DNA of 64,000 bases, taken from assembly GCA_024235895.1 (NCBI GenBank), contig JACKLM010000005.1, positions 186,001-250,000 on the forward strand, in the 5' to 3' direction. The position numbers and the translations under genes were made by a program. Below the pieces are notes generated by a model that was not told the origin of the DNA, searched no databases, and worked only from the letters and a program-made list of their open reading frames with translations. Below are positions 43,578-55,865 of the stretch, one piece after another; positions within the stretch are counted from its first letter, which is position 1; the number at the start of each line of letters is the position of its first letter. Source of the stretch: Burkholderiaceae bacterium. Lineage in GTDB: Bacteria; Pseudomonadota; Gammaproteobacteria; Burkholderiales; Burkholderiaceae_C.

Positions 43578-45269
43578 TCAAGCCCACACCACACCGCGCT
43601 TGCGGTACCAGCCGTCGACCTCGGGGCCGATCGCCTGCTCGATGCGTGCGCGCTTGAGCTTCATCGTCGGCGTCAGCAGGCCGTTGTCGATGCTCCAGGG
43701 CTCGTGCGCGACGACGATGCAGTGCAACTGCTCGTAGTCGGGCAGCTTCGCGTTGAGGTCCTTCAGCAGCGCGGCCATCTCGGACTCGACCTCCTTGCGC
43801 AGCGCCGGGTCGTTCAGGCGCGGGCGGATCTCCTCGCCCAGCACGACGACTGCGAACGGCTCCGGGTGGCCCGATCCGGAGACGAGCGACATCTCGACCA
43901 TCGGGTGCGTGTTGAGCTCGTTCTCGATCGGCGCCGGCGAGACGTACTTGCCCTTGCTGGTCTTGAACAGCTCCTTGCTGCGGCCGGTGATCTTGAGCAT
44001 GCCGTCGGCGCGCCGCTCGCCGAGGTCGCCGGTGCGGAAGAAGCCGTCCTCGGTGAACGACTGCGCGGTCAGCTCGGGCTGCTTGTAGTAGCCGCTGAAC
44101 TGGGCCGGCGACTTGATCAGGATCTCGCCGTCGTCGCTGATCCGCACCTGCACGCCGACCATCGGCACGCCGACATAGCCGGGCTCGCTGAAGCGCTCGG
44201 TCGAGCTGTGCGAGAACGAGTTGTCCTCGCTCATGCCGTAGCCCTCGAGCAGTTGCAGCCCGAGCTTGCGGTACCAGGCGATCAGCTCGGCCGGGATCGG
44301 TGCCGAGCCGCTGAAGGCCGCGATGGTCTTGTCCAGCCCCAGCCCGGTGAGCACCTTCTTCGCGACGATGCGCCCGAGGATGGGGATCGACAGCAGCCGG
44401 TCGAGCTTCTTCGGCGGCATCTTGTGGAAGACACCCTGCTGGAACTTCAGCCACAGCCGCGGCACCGAGATGAACAGCGTCGGCTGCGCGCGCTTGATGT
44501 CCTGCACGAAGGTGTCGAGCGACTCGGCGAAGAACACCTGCGTGCGGCCGTCGACCAGCGATGCGCCCTCGACGCACGAGCGCTCGAAGCTGTGCGCCAG
44601 TGGCAGGTAGGACAGCAGCCGGCCGTCGATCTGCTGGCCGATGCGGTCGCGCGAGAAGCGGGCGAAGCCCTCGGCCGCGGCCGAGAAGGCGCGGAAGCTG
44701 CTCATCACGCCCTTGGGCGTCCCGGTCGACCCCGAGGTGTAGAGCAGCATCGCCAGCTCGTCGCCCTTGCGGTCGGGCGTACCGGCCAGCGGGTCGGTCC
44801 TGGCGATGATGTCGTCCCACTTCGGCATGCCGGAGGCCAGCGCCGACGCCGGCGCCAGCGGCAGCGCGATGCACGGCAGCCCCACCGGCACGCCGGCGCG
44901 CTGCTCGTCCCAGGTATCGAGCTTGCCGACGAACAGCAGGCTCGCTTCGGAGTGTTCGAGCACGTAACGCACGGTGTCGGCCTTCTCGGTCGGGAAGATC
45001 GCCACCGTCGTGCAGCCGCCCATCCAGATCGCCAGCTCGGCGATGACGAAGTGGGCGCAGTTCTTCGACAGCATCGCCACCCGCGCGCCGCGCGGCAGGC
45101 CCTGCGCCTGCAGGTGCGCGGCCATGCGCCGCGCCTGGTCGACCACCTGGGCCCAGGTGGTGTCGACGACCTGGCCGCCGCCGATCGGCTGCGTCAGGTA
45201 GACACGGTCGGGGTGACTGGCGGCGTGGCGCAGCACGTGGTCGAGGATCAGCGGTTTGGTGTCGGCCAT
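43578..45269 (-). CDS. Long-chain fatty acid–CoA ligase-like AMP-dependent synthetase
   Basis: 563 residues from ATG at 45269. Adenylate-forming motifs: LLYTSGSTGTPKGVMSS (P-loop A3), EGYGMSEDN (A5), GFFRTGDLGERRADGML (A7/A8) and a C-terminal domain with the Lys-containing end region. It resembles Faa1/FadD15-type enzymes that activate long-chain fatty acids to acyl-CoA. It is the first gene of a leftward run with the ThDP enzyme (58 bp), PHA-synthase-like (64 bp), ACP–GNAT (22 bp) and FeeM–PilZ genes. A longer upstream frame overlaps thrH and is rejected. Confidence 0.9.
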   Translation of the reverse strand: MADTKPLILDHVLRHAASHPDRVYLTQPIGGGQVVDTTWAQVVDQARRMAAHLQAQGLPRGARVAMLSKNCAHFVIAELAIWMGGCTTVAIFPTEKADTVRYVLEHSEASLLFVGKLDTWDEQRAGVPVGLPCIALPLAPASALASGMPKWDDIIARTDPLAGTPDRKGDELAMLLYTSGSTGTPKGVMSSFRAFSAAAEGFARFSRDRIGQQIDGRLLSYLPLAHSFERSCVEGASLVDGRTQVFFAESLDTFVQDIKRAQPTLFISVPRLWLKFQQGVFHKMPPKKLDRLLSIPILGRIVAKKVLTGLGLDKTIAAFSGSAPIPAELIAWYRKLGLQLLEGYGMSEDNSFSHSSTERFSEPGYVGVPMVGVQVRISDDGEILIKSPAQFSGYYKQPELTAQSFTEDGFFRTGDLGERRADGMLKITGRSKELFKTSKGKYVSPAPIENELNTHPMVEMSLVSGSGHPEPFAVVVLGEEIRPRLNDPALRKEVESEMAALLKDLNAKLPDYEQLHCIVVAHEPWSIDNGLLTPTMKLKRARIEQAIGPEVDGWYRKRGVVWA

Positions 45270-45370
45270 GGTGCTCGTCGTCCTGTCTCGGGGTTGTCGC
45301 AGGCGTCCTTCGGACCGGGGCGCGCGCCTTGTGTGGGGCCCGCGCGCGTCTGGGCGGCGAAGCTTACCGC

Positions 45371-45381
45371 GTGTTACACGG
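45371..45381. promoter_or_regulatory. Candidate operator upstream of the acyl ligase operon
   Basis: CGTGTTACACG is a perfect 5-bp inverted repeat around one base, about 100 bp upstream of the acyl ligase start in the 254-bp gap after thrH. Size and symmetry suit a TetR-type repressor. No regulator gene is adjacent and the match may be chance. Confidence 0.3.
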
Positions 45382-45523
45382 TGCGGGCATGCGACCATCC
45401 CGCAGGTGTCACAGGGTTTGCCCGGGCCAGAGGATGACCGCTCCTGGGCGCCGCCCGGGAGCAGGCGTGTCCGCTTCGGACTGCCGATCCCGCGGCGCCG
45501 CCGCTGCGGGCCGCGAGCCGTGC

Positions 45524-46132
45524 CTACAGCCGCGCGGCCGCCGCGTCGATCGAGGCCCGCAGCGAGGGCAGGTCGGCGTGCACCGGGAACTGCGGGAACT
45601 GCGCCGCGATCGCCGGCGGGGGGTGGATGAAGAAGCCGGCGTCGGCGGCGGCCAGCATCGCGGTGTCGTTGTACGAGTCGCCGGCGGCCAGCACGCGGAA
45701 ATTCAGCGCCTTGAATGCCTCGACCGCGCAGCGCTTCTGGTCCGGCATGCGCAGCCGGTAGTCGGCCACCGTGCCGTCGGCGTCGACGACGAGCCGGTGG
45801 CACAGCAGCGTCGGCCGGCCGAGCTGCGCCATCAGCGGATCGGCGAACTGGTAGAAGGTGTCCGACAGGATCACGACCTGATAGCGCTCGCGCAGCGCGT
45901 CGAGGAACTCGCGCGCCCCGGGCAGCGGCGCCATGCCGGCGATCACGGCCTGGATGTCGGGCAGCTTCAGCCCGTGCTCGCGCAGCAGCGCCAGCCGGTA
46001 GCGCATCAGCTTGTCGTAGTCGGGCTCGTCGCGCGTCGTGCGCATGAAGCCCTCGATGCCGGTGGCGCGCGAGAAGGCGATCCAGATCTCGGGGACGAGC
46101 ACCCCTTCGAGGTCGAGGCAGACGATTTGCAT
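45524..46132 (-). CDS. thrH: Phosphoserine phosphatase / homoserine phosphotransferase (ThrH type)
   Basis: 202 residues, HAD superfamily. The start MQIVCLDLEGVLVPEIWIAF has the DLE variant of the HAD motif I that marks ThrH rather than SerB. Other HAD motifs are VILSDTFYQF (Ser), the Lys in MPDQKR and GDSYNDTAMLAAADAG. ThrH of Pseudomonas dephosphorylates phosphoserine and can pass the phosphate to homoserine. It reads left, 254 bp before the acyl ligase. The divergent toxin–antitoxin pair starts 177 bp away. Function is inferred from family. Confidence 0.92.
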   Translation of the reverse strand: MQIVCLDLEGVLVPEIWIAFSRATGIEGFMRTTRDEPDYDKLMRYRLALLREHGLKLPDIQAVIAGMAPLPGAREFLDALRERYQVVILSDTFYQFADPLMAQLGRPTLLCHRLVVDADGTVADYRLRMPDQKRCAVEAFKALNFRVLAAGDSYNDTAMLAAADAGFFIHPPPAIAAQFPQFPVHADLPSLRASIDAAAARL

Positions 46133-46309
46133 GGGCGGCGATGCTAACCGGGGCGCCGGCAGGCCAGGCAGCGCCCGGGCCCGCGGTCGATCCCGCCGTG
46201 CCCGCGCGCGCCCCTGCGTTCGATCCAGCCAGTCCAGGCCTTGACCGCGCGCACGCCTGCGTCATACCATGCGTATTACTGGACTCATCTCGTACCGGAC
46301 CGCAGGTCC

Positions 46310-46573
46310 ATGACCGTCGCCATCAAGCTCGACCCGGCGCTCGAGGAGCGCTTGCGCCGGCGTGCCGCGTCCAGCGGTCGCAGCACCAGCGAGGTCGTTC
46401 GCGCGGCGCTGCAGGCCTACCTGGACCAGCCCGATCCGCAGCCACCGCGCAGTGCCTACGAACTCGGCGCGGACCTGTTCGGCCGCCACCGCGGCCCGGC
46501 CGACCTGGCGCAGGATCGCAAGCAAGTGCTCGCGGAGATCCAGGCCGAACGCCAAGCGCGGCGCGGGGCATGA
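46310..46573 (+). CDS. Ribbon-helix-helix antitoxin
   Basis: 87 residues from ATG at 46310. An N-terminal ribbon-helix-helix (AIKLDPALEERLRRRAASSG, then RSTSEVVRAALQAYLDQ) binds DNA and represses its own operon in CopG/ParD-like antitoxins; the C-terminal half (FGRHRGPADLAQDRKQVLAE) would bind the toxin. Its stop overlaps the ATG of the PIN-domain gene (ATGA), the usual antitoxin–toxin layout. A TTGACC (46241–46246) with CATACC 16 bp later (46263–46268) is a fair promoter. Partner and overlap make the call firm. Confidence 0.88.
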   Translation: MTVAIKLDPALEERLRRRAASSGRSTSEVVRAALQAYLDQPDPQPPRSAYELGADLFGRHRGPADLAQDRKQVLAEIQAERQARRGA

Positions 46574-47055
46574 CGCGCCGGGCGGCCGCGCCGAGCGCCG
46601 CGGAGCCCTCCGCGCGCTACGGGGCGGCGTACGCGGGAATGGTGCTGGTCGACAGTGGCCCGCTGATCGCCTTGTTCAACCGTGGCGACCGCTGGCACGC
46701 GCCGGTCCTGGACTGGCTGCGCGCGAATCCCGCCGCGCGCCTGCTGACGACCTGGCCGGTGGCGACCGAGGTCTGCGCGCTGCTGGCCCGGCGCCTGGGC
46801 AACGACTGCGCGCTGGACTTTCTTCGCTGGGCGCAGCGCGGCGGCGTCGCCATCACCGCGGCCGCCGACGGATCGCTGACCGAGATCCTGCGGCTGAGCG
46901 AGCGTTTCGCGAGCCTGCCGTTCGACCTCGCTGATGCCTCGATCGCCGAGGCGGCGGCCCGGCTGAAGCTGCGCCACCTGCTGTCGATCGACGCCGACTT
47001 CGACGTCTACCGCGACCGCGCCGGGCGGCCGCTGGTCAACCTGCTGCGGCGCTGA
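46570..47055 (+). CDS. PIN-domain toxin, VapC-like ribonuclease
   Basis: 161 residues from ATG at 46570, overlapping the antitoxin stop; a later ATG at 46639 (MVLVDSGPLIALF) gives the bare domain. The acidic catalytic residues of PIN nucleases are present: Asp in VLVDSGPL, Glu in TWPVATEVCAL, Asp in FDLADASIAEAAARL and Asp in SIDADFDVYR. These toxins cleave tRNA or rRNA when the antitoxin is lost. The first about 23 residues before the domain are Ala/Arg-rich and may be unused. Paired with an RHH rather than AbrB-type antitoxin. Confidence 0.88.
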   Translation: MTRRAAAPSAAEPSARYGAAYAGMVLVDSGPLIALFNRGDRWHAPVLDWLRANPAARLLTTWPVATEVCALLARRLGNDCALDFLRWAQRGGVAITAAADGSLTEILRLSERFASLPFDLADASIAEAAARLKLRHLLSIDADFDVYRDRAGRPLVNLLRR

Positions 47056-47080
47056 GTGGTCTCCAGCGCCGGCACGGATT

Positions 47081-48208
<1,128 letters not shown>

Positions 48209-48318
48209 CGGCTTGACAGTCGGGGCGGGTGAGGCAAGCATGGTAGTTCGGGCCCGCGGCCGGGATCTCAAGCGCCGCGTCGGCCCCGATTCGCCGCCGC
48301 CACGCCACGGGGAGCCGC

Positions 48319-48507
48319 ATGACCCAGCCCGACAAGCACTTCCACCCGCTCGACCCCGGCCGCATCAACACGATGGACCCGGTCGAGCTGGACTACTGGG
48401 CCCGCGAGCTCGGCTGCACGCCGGCACGGCTGCGCAAGGCGGTCGAGGCGGTCGGCGAGCATGTCGCGGCGGTGCGCGACTGGCTGGAGCGGCATCCGCA
48501 TCACTGA
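48319..48507 (+). CDS. DUF3606-like small protein
   Basis: 62 residues. MDPVELDYWARELGCTPARL followed by RKAVEAVGEHVAAVRDWLER is the core of the DUF3606 family, small helical proteins of unknown function with a lexA/HTH-like fold pattern. ATG at 48319 follows GGGGAGCCGC. It is divergent from the HtrA gene (110 bp). I see no other clue to function. Confidence 0.75.
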   Translation: MTQPDKHFHPLDPGRINTMDPVELDYWARELGCTPARLRKAVEAVGEHVAAVRDWLERHPHH

Positions 48508-48659
48508 GGTCGGTCGCCGGCCGCCGGCGCGCCGATTGCGGCGCCTCGCGCGATGACTTGATCGATCTCAAGATGCCCGAGCGCGGGCCGGCGATGATGC
48601 CCCTGGCCGCCACGCGGCCATCCTCCCCGTCGAAGGCTTGCGCCGGAAAGGGCATCGGC

Positions 48660-50486
<1,827 letters not shown>

Positions 50487-50496
50487 GGGCGTCGAC

Positions 50497-51585
50497 GTGA
50501 CCGACAAGATCCACCTCGACCGCGCCCACCTGCACCACCTGTGGCGGCAGATGCTGCGCATCCGGCGCTTCGAGGCCAAGTGCGTCGAGCTGTACCAGGC
50601 GCAGAAGATCCGCGGCTTCCTGCACCTGTACGACGGCGAGGAGGCGGTCGCCGTCGGCGTCGGCGCGGCGCTCGAGCCGCGCGACGCCATCGTCGCCACC
50701 TACCGCGAGCACGGGCAGGCGCTGGCGCACGACGTGCCGATGCGCACGATCATGGCCGAGATGCTCGGCCGTGCCGAGGGCTGCTGCCGAGGCCGCGGCG
50801 GGTCGATGCACATCTTCAGCCGCGCGCAGCGCTTCTACGGCGGCAACGCCATCGTCGGCGGCGGGCTGCCGCTGGCCGCCGGCATCGCGCTGGCCGACAA
50901 GGCATTGCGCCCGGGCGCCGTCAGCGCCTGCTTCTTCGGCGAAGGCGCGGTCGGCGAGGGCGTGTTCCACGAGACGTTGAACCTGGCCGAGCTTTGGGCG
51001 CTGCCGGTGCTGTTCGTGTGCGAGAACAACCTCTACGCGATGGGCGTGCCGCTCGCTGACAGCGAGGTCGAGACCGACATCTGGCGCAAGGCGCAGGCCT
51101 ACCGCATGCCGGCCGAGCAGGTCGACGGCATGGACCCGGTGCAGATGGAGGCGGCCGCGCGGCGCGCGGTGGCGCGCATCCGCGCCGGCGAGGGCCCGCA
51201 GTTCATCGAGGCGCGCACCTACCGCTTCCGCGCACACTCGATGTTCGACACCCAGGCCTACCGCACGCGCGGCGAGATCGAGGGCTGGCGGCACATCGAC
51301 CCGATCGAGCGGCTGCGCGCCTGGATGGCCGCCAACCACCAGATCACCGACGCCGAGGCGCAGGCGATCGAGTCCGAGGTCGCGGCCGAGATCGCCGACG
51401 CGGTGGCCTTCGCCGAGGCCGGCACGCTCGAGCCGCTGGCCGACCTCGAGCGCTTCGTGCTGATGGACCGCGTGGTCCAGGACGACGCCGACGACCGCGT
51501 CGCACCGGGCAGCGCCGGCGCCGCGCCGCCACTGGCGATGGCCGGCGCCCCGGTGCTGCGCCCGGGCGCGGAGGCGGCACGATGA
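50497..51585 (+). CDS. 2-oxoacid dehydrogenase E1 alpha subunit (pyruvate/acetoin dehydrogenase type)
   Basis: 362 residues from GTG at 50497. It resembles PdhA/AcoA: RRFEAKCVELYQAQKIRGFL, YREHGQALAHDVP, and the ThDP motif FFGEGAVGEGVFHETLNLAE with VFVCENN-like LFVCENNLYAMGV. With E1β it decarboxylates a 2-oxoacid and acylates lipoate. The C-terminal 40 residues after RFVLMDRVVQDDADD are low-complexity. The start of the E1β gene overlaps the stop (ATGA). The window has already one pyruvate dehydrogenase (13–19 kb), so this set may use another substrate. Confidence 0.92.
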   Translation: MTDKIHLDRAHLHHLWRQMLRIRRFEAKCVELYQAQKIRGFLHLYDGEEAVAVGVGAALEPRDAIVATYREHGQALAHDVPMRTIMAEMLGRAEGCCRGRGGSMHIFSRAQRFYGGNAIVGGGLPLAAGIALADKALRPGAVSACFFGEGAVGEGVFHETLNLAELWALPVLFVCENNLYAMGVPLADSEVETDIWRKAQAYRMPAEQVDGMDPVQMEAAARRAVARIRAGEGPQFIEARTYRFRAHSMFDTQAYRTRGEIEGWRHIDPIERLRAWMAANHQITDAEAQAIESEVAAEIADAVAFAEAGTLEPLADLERFVLMDRVVQDDADDRVAPGSAGAAPPLAMAGAPVLRPGAEAAR

Positions 51586-52610
51586 GCGCGCCGCCGACCG
51601 GCGACGCGGGCGGCACGGCGCCCGCCAGCACTCGCATCACCTACCGCGAGGCCTGCCGGCAGGCGATCCGCGCCGCGCTGATCGCCGACCCGCGCAGCTT
51701 CGTGATGGGCGAGGACGTCGGCAAGTACGGCGGCTGCTACGCCGTCACCAAGGGGTTGCTGGAGGAGTTCGGCCCCACGCGCATCGTCGACACGCCGCTG
51801 GCGGAGAACGGCTTCACCGGCATCGGCATCGGTGCCGCGATCGCGGGGCTGCGGCCGATCGTCGAGATCATGACCTGCAACTTCAGCCTGCTGGCGCTGG
51901 ACCAGATCATGAACAACGCCGCGACGCTGCCGCACATGACCGGCGGCCAGTTCGCGGTGCCGCTGGTCTTGCGCATGGCCACCGGCGGCGGGCGGCAGCT
52001 GGCGGCGCAGCACTCGCACAGCCTGGAGGGCTGGTTCGCGCACATCCCGGGGCTGAAGGTGGCGGTGCCGGCCACGGTGGACGACGCGCGCCACATGCTG
52101 GCCGCCGCACTCGCGGACCCGAACCCGGTGCTGATCTTCGAGCACATCGTGCTCTACAACGCCGAGGGCGAGCTGGACCCGGCGCTGACCGCGGTCGACC
52201 TGGAACACGCCAAGGTCCGCCGCGCGGGGCGCGACGTCACGCTCGTCACCTACGGCAACGGCCTGCCCAAGTGCCTGGCCGCGGCCGACGCGCTGGCCGG
52301 CGACGGCATCGACGCCGAGGTGATCGACCTGCGCATGCTGCGCCCGCTGGACATGCCCACCGTCGCGGAGTCGGTCGCGCGCACGCGGCGCGTGGTGATC
52401 GTCGACGAGGGCTGGAAGAGCGGGTCGATCTCCGCCGAGATCGCGGCCCGGCTGGCCGAGGAGGCGCTGTACGAGCTCGACGCGCCGATCCGCCGCGTCT
52501 GCAGCCGCGAGGTGCCGGTGCCGTATGCGGTGCACCTGGAAGAGGCCGCACTGCCGGGCGTCGACGGCATCGTCGCGGCGGTGCGCGCCATCGTGCCGCC
52601 GCGGCGCTGA
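51582..52610 (+). CDS. 2-oxoacid dehydrogenase E1 beta subunit
   Basis: 342 residues. Transketolase-like: ITYREACRQAIRAALIADPR, FVMGEDVGKYGGCYAVTKGL, RIVDTPLAENGFTGIGIGAA and MTGGQFAVPLVLRMATGGGR, with the C-terminal transketolase domain (VTYGNGLPKCLAAADAL, VIDLRMLRPLDMPTV). The start overlaps the E1α stop by 4 bp. The E2 gene follows after 26 bp. Substrate is unknown; the family includes pyruvate, branched-chain oxoacid and acetoin enzymes. Confidence 0.93.
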   Translation: MSAPPTGDAGGTAPASTRITYREACRQAIRAALIADPRSFVMGEDVGKYGGCYAVTKGLLEEFGPTRIVDTPLAENGFTGIGIGAAIAGLRPIVEIMTCNFSLLALDQIMNNAATLPHMTGGQFAVPLVLRMATGGGRQLAAQHSHSLEGWFAHIPGLKVAVPATVDDARHMLAAALADPNPVLIFEHIVLYNAEGELDPALTAVDLEHAKVRRAGRDVTLVTYGNGLPKCLAAADALAGDGIDAEVIDLRMLRPLDMPTVAESVARTRRVVIVDEGWKSGSISAEIAARLAEEALYELDAPIRRVCSREVPVPYAVHLEEAALPGVDGIVAAVRAIVPPRR

Positions 52611-52636
52611 CGTGGTGCAAGGCTGAAGGGCAGGGC

Positions 52637-53953
52637 ATGGCCGACTTCACGATGCCGGCGCTGGGCGCCGACATGGAGACCGGCAAGGTCGTCGAGTGGC
52701 TGGTCAAGGCGGGCGACCGCGTGAAGCCGGGCGACGTCGTCGCGGTCGTCGAGACGCACAAGGGCGCGATCGACGTCGAGTGCTTTCTGGACGGCGTGAT
52801 CGGCGACCTGGCGGCGCTGGATACCGAGCTGCCGGTGGGTGCGGTGCTGGCGCGGGTCGCCGTCGAGGGCGAGGCGGCGGCGCCGGCCGAGGCGGCGCGG
52901 GCGGCCGCGCCGGAAGCCGCGAAGCCGGCCGTTGCGGCGCCGGCGCCGGCTCCTGGCCAGCGGCGGCGCCAGCAGCCGCACCGGTAGCTGCGCCGGCAGC
53001 GGCTCCACGCCGCCCCAGCGGCAGCCGCAACGCAAGTCCAAGCGCTGCCGCACCCGGGCTGCTGCTTGCCGCCGACAAGGCCGCGCCAGGTCCAGATCCT
53101 GCCGCGCGCCGCGCGCATGGCGCGACAGGGCATCGACATCGATGCGCGCTGCGCGGCACCGGCGTGTGGACGGCGCGGTGACGCTGGCCGACGTCGACCT
53201 GGCCTGCGCGCGAGCGCGCCGCCGCACCGCGCCCGCCGCAGCGCCGGCCGCCGGCGCGGCGACTGGCGCAGCGTGCGCGGCGGCTTCGACCCGGCGCAGA
53301 TGCGCCAGGCCATCGCCACCGCGATGGCGCGCTCCAAGCGCGAGATCCCGCACTACTACCTGACGGCCAGCATCGACTTCGCCGCCGCCCAGGCCTGGCT
53401 GCAGGCCTGGAACGACGCCCACGACCCCGCCGAGCGGCTGCTGCCGGCCACGCTGCTGCTCAAGGCCACCGCCAAGGCGCTGGTCGAGGTGCCGGCGCTC
53501 AACGGCTTCTGGGAGGCGGGCGGCTATCGCGCCGGTGCGGCGGTGCACATCGGCTGGGCGATCGCGCTGCGCGGCGGCGGGCTGGTGGCGCCGGCCATCC
53601 ACGACGCCGACCGCAAGACCCTGCCCGAGCTGATGGCCGCGCTGCGCGACCTGGTGCAGCGCGCGCGCGCCGGCGGCCTGCGCAGCAGCGAGCTGACCGA
53701 CCCCACCATCACCGTCACCAGCCTGGGCGAGCGCGGCGCCGAGAGCGTGCTGGGCGTGATCTACCCGCCGCAGGTCGCCATCGTCGGCTTCGGCCGCGTC
53801 GTCGAGCGGCCGTGGGTGGTGGACGGCCGCGTCGTGCCGCGCCCGGTCGTCGCCGTCAGCCTGGCGGCCGACCACCGCGCCAGCGACGGCCACCTGGGCG
53901 GCCAGCTGCTGGCCGCGATCGACCGCGCGCTGCAGTCGCCCGAGACCCTCTGA
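52637..53953 (+). pseudogene. 2-oxoacid dehydrogenase E2 (lipoyl acyltransferase), frame-disrupted
   Basis: The lipoyl domain (MPALGADMETGKVVEWLVKA, lipoyl Lys in VVETHKGAIDVE) reads well from ATG 52637 but meets TAG at 52985–52987. The same-frame catalytic domain is intact from about 53270 to 53953 (GGFDPAQMRQAIATAMARSK, DHRASDGHLGG). Between them the expected Ala/Pro linker and the subunit-binding domain are spread over three frames (for example RMARQGIDIDA, then LRGTGV, then VDGAVTLADVDLA), requiring about five frame changes in 330 bp. This is either a decayed gene or sequence error in a GC-rich linker. The net shift is zero. Confidence 0.85.
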
Positions 53954-54003
53954 CGAGACCTTCGACCGGCGCCGCGGCGCCATCGCCCACGGAGAAGCAG
54001 CCC

Positions 54004-54204
54004 ATGACCGAATCCGAGATCCGCGCCCTGGCCGCCGACGCGCTGGCCGGCATCGCCCCCGAGGCCGACCTGGCCAGCGTCGGCGACGACGAGGACCTGC
54101 GCGAGGCGCTGGACCTGGACTCGATGGACTTCCTCAACTTCGTGATCGCGCTGTCGCAGGCGTCGGGTGTGAAGATCCCGGAGGCGGATGCGCCGAAGCT
54201 TTAT
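54004..54204 (+). pseudogene. Acyl carrier protein gene interrupted by an IS element
   Basis: 67 residues of an acyl carrier protein are seen, with the phosphopantetheine Ser in ALDLDSMDFLNFV and the helix ALSQASGVKIPEAD. At codon 67 (KLY) an IS1380-family element begins; the frame continues 13 codons into it to a TGA at 54241–54243. Removing the element and one 5-bp target copy reads KLYTVR and stops at 55882, somewhat short for an ACP (about 80). ATG 54004 follows GGAGAAGCAGCCC. It closes the E1/E2 cluster. A stand-alone ACP beside a lipoyl dehydrogenase is unusual. Confidence 0.82.
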
Positions 54205-55865
54205 CCTAAATCCGGCAGTTGCGACCTCATGATTGGTCGCTGAGCCAGCACTGGCGCGGGCTTGCCGAGAATTGGCACACTCACCCAATGGGTGAAGCAA
54301 GACGCAAGGCGCTGGCGGCGCGCCGAGGGGCTGGCTCGGAGCCGGCCGAGCCGCAGGTGGTCGACACGCTGGGCGGGCGCATGCACGTGCGCTGGGACGA
54401 GGGTGCGGCGGCCACGCCGCACGGCCAGCTGGTGTTCTTTGCCGAGTTCCTGGCGGCCGCCGGCGTGTTCGAGCGCTGGGTTGAAGGCTGCCCGCTGGCC
54501 TACCGCAGCGGCAACGCCCCGGACAAGCGCGACGTGCTGGGCACGCTGCTGCTGGGGCTGCTGGCCGGCCACCGGCGCTACGCGCACATCACCGCGCTGC
54601 GCGGCGACGCCGTGGCCGCGCGGGGTGTGGCGGTCGATGCATGCTCGCCAGAGACTGGTCGTCAGCGAAGACGCGCTGCGCCGGGCGCTGGAGCGCATCG
54701 ACGAAGCGGCCAGTGCGGCGTGGATGCGCCCGAGCCTGATGCACTCCGTGCGCGAGGCGCTGGACCGTCCCTGGGTGCTGGACATCGACGCCAGCGTCAA
54801 GCCGCTGTACGGGCGCCAGGAGGGCGCCGAGATCGGCTACAACCCGACCAAGCCGAAGCGGCCCAGCCACGTGCTGCACACCTTCTTGGTGAGCAACCTG
54901 CGCCTGGTGCTGGACGTGCAGGTCAGCTCGGGCAAGCAGCACACGAGCGTGCATGCCAAGGCGGCGCTGGGGCGGCTGCTGGACGAACTCGGCGAGCGCC
55001 GGCCCGCGCTGGTGCGGGGTGACTCCGGCTACGGCAACGAAGGCATCCTGCTGACGCTGGAACAGCGCCAGCAGCCCTACCTGCTGCGGCTGCGGCAGAC
55101 CAAGAACGTGCAGCGGCTGGTGGCGCAGCAGTTCGCCCGGGACGACTGGAGCCGCGCCGACAGCCAGGGCTGCCAGATGGTCGAGGCCCAGCTGCAACTG
55201 CACGGCTGGAGCGCCAGGCGCCGCGTCGTCATCGTGCGCCAGCGCATCCGCGGCGGCATCGCGCGCGAGCGGCGCGTGGACGGCAAGCAGTTGCGGCTGG
55301 ACCTGGCCGGCCCGAGCGTGCACGAGGGCGAGCTGCTGTGGGAGTACGCGGTGTTCGTCACCGACGTGGCCTACCCGCTGGAGGCGATCGCTCAGCTGTA
55401 CCGCGACCGCGCCGATGCCGAGAACGCCTTCGACGAGCTGAAGAACCAATGGGGGCTGGGGGGCTTCACCACCCAGGACCTCAACCGCAGCCAGACCGTG
55501 GCCCGTGCCTGCGCACTGGTCTACAACTGGTGGAGCTGGTACTGCCGGGCCGCGCACCCGACGGGCCGGCTGGAAGCCATCACGAGCCGCCCGCTGCTGC
55601 TGGCAGCGGTGGGCAAGGCCGTCAGCCACGCCAACCAGACCACGCTGTACCTGACGCCGCTGCACGGGCGGGCGGACGTGCTCAAGCGGCTGATCGTCAA
55701 CATCGGCGCGGCCTTACGTCACGTCAAGGCTGCTGCGGAGCAGTTCAAGGACCTGGACCGCTGGGGCTGCCTGCTGCGCTACATCAGCGACCGCATCGCG
55801 CCCGTCATCGGGCCGCCGAGACCGCCGCCGCGGCTGCCGGCGATGGGGTAACTGCCGGATTTAGG
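54205..55865 (+). mobile_element. IS1380-family insertion sequence
   Basis: 1,661 bp bounded by perfect 16-bp inverted repeats: CCTAAATCCGGCAGTT at 54205–54220 and its complement at 55850–55865. A 5-bp direct repeat TTTAT flanks it (54200–54204 and 55866–55870), the target duplication. It carries one transposase gene. It has inserted into the 3' part of the acyl carrier protein gene. The exact ends and duplication indicate a recent insertion. Confidence 0.93.
54288..55851 (+). pseudogene. IS1380-family transposase with one frameshift
   Basis: DDE transposase reading from ATG 54288 (MGEARRKALAARRGAG). At about 54620–54650 the frame must change: the first part ends near HITALRGDAVAARG, while the rest (RLVVSEDALRRALERIDEA onward) is in the next frame. 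The catalytic acids are in the second part: Asp in LDIDASVKPLYG, Asp in LVRGDSGYGNEG and Glu in RDRADAENAFDELK. With one indel corrected the protein would be about 520 residues. As it stands it is likely inactive unless the shift is an error. Confidence 0.87.
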
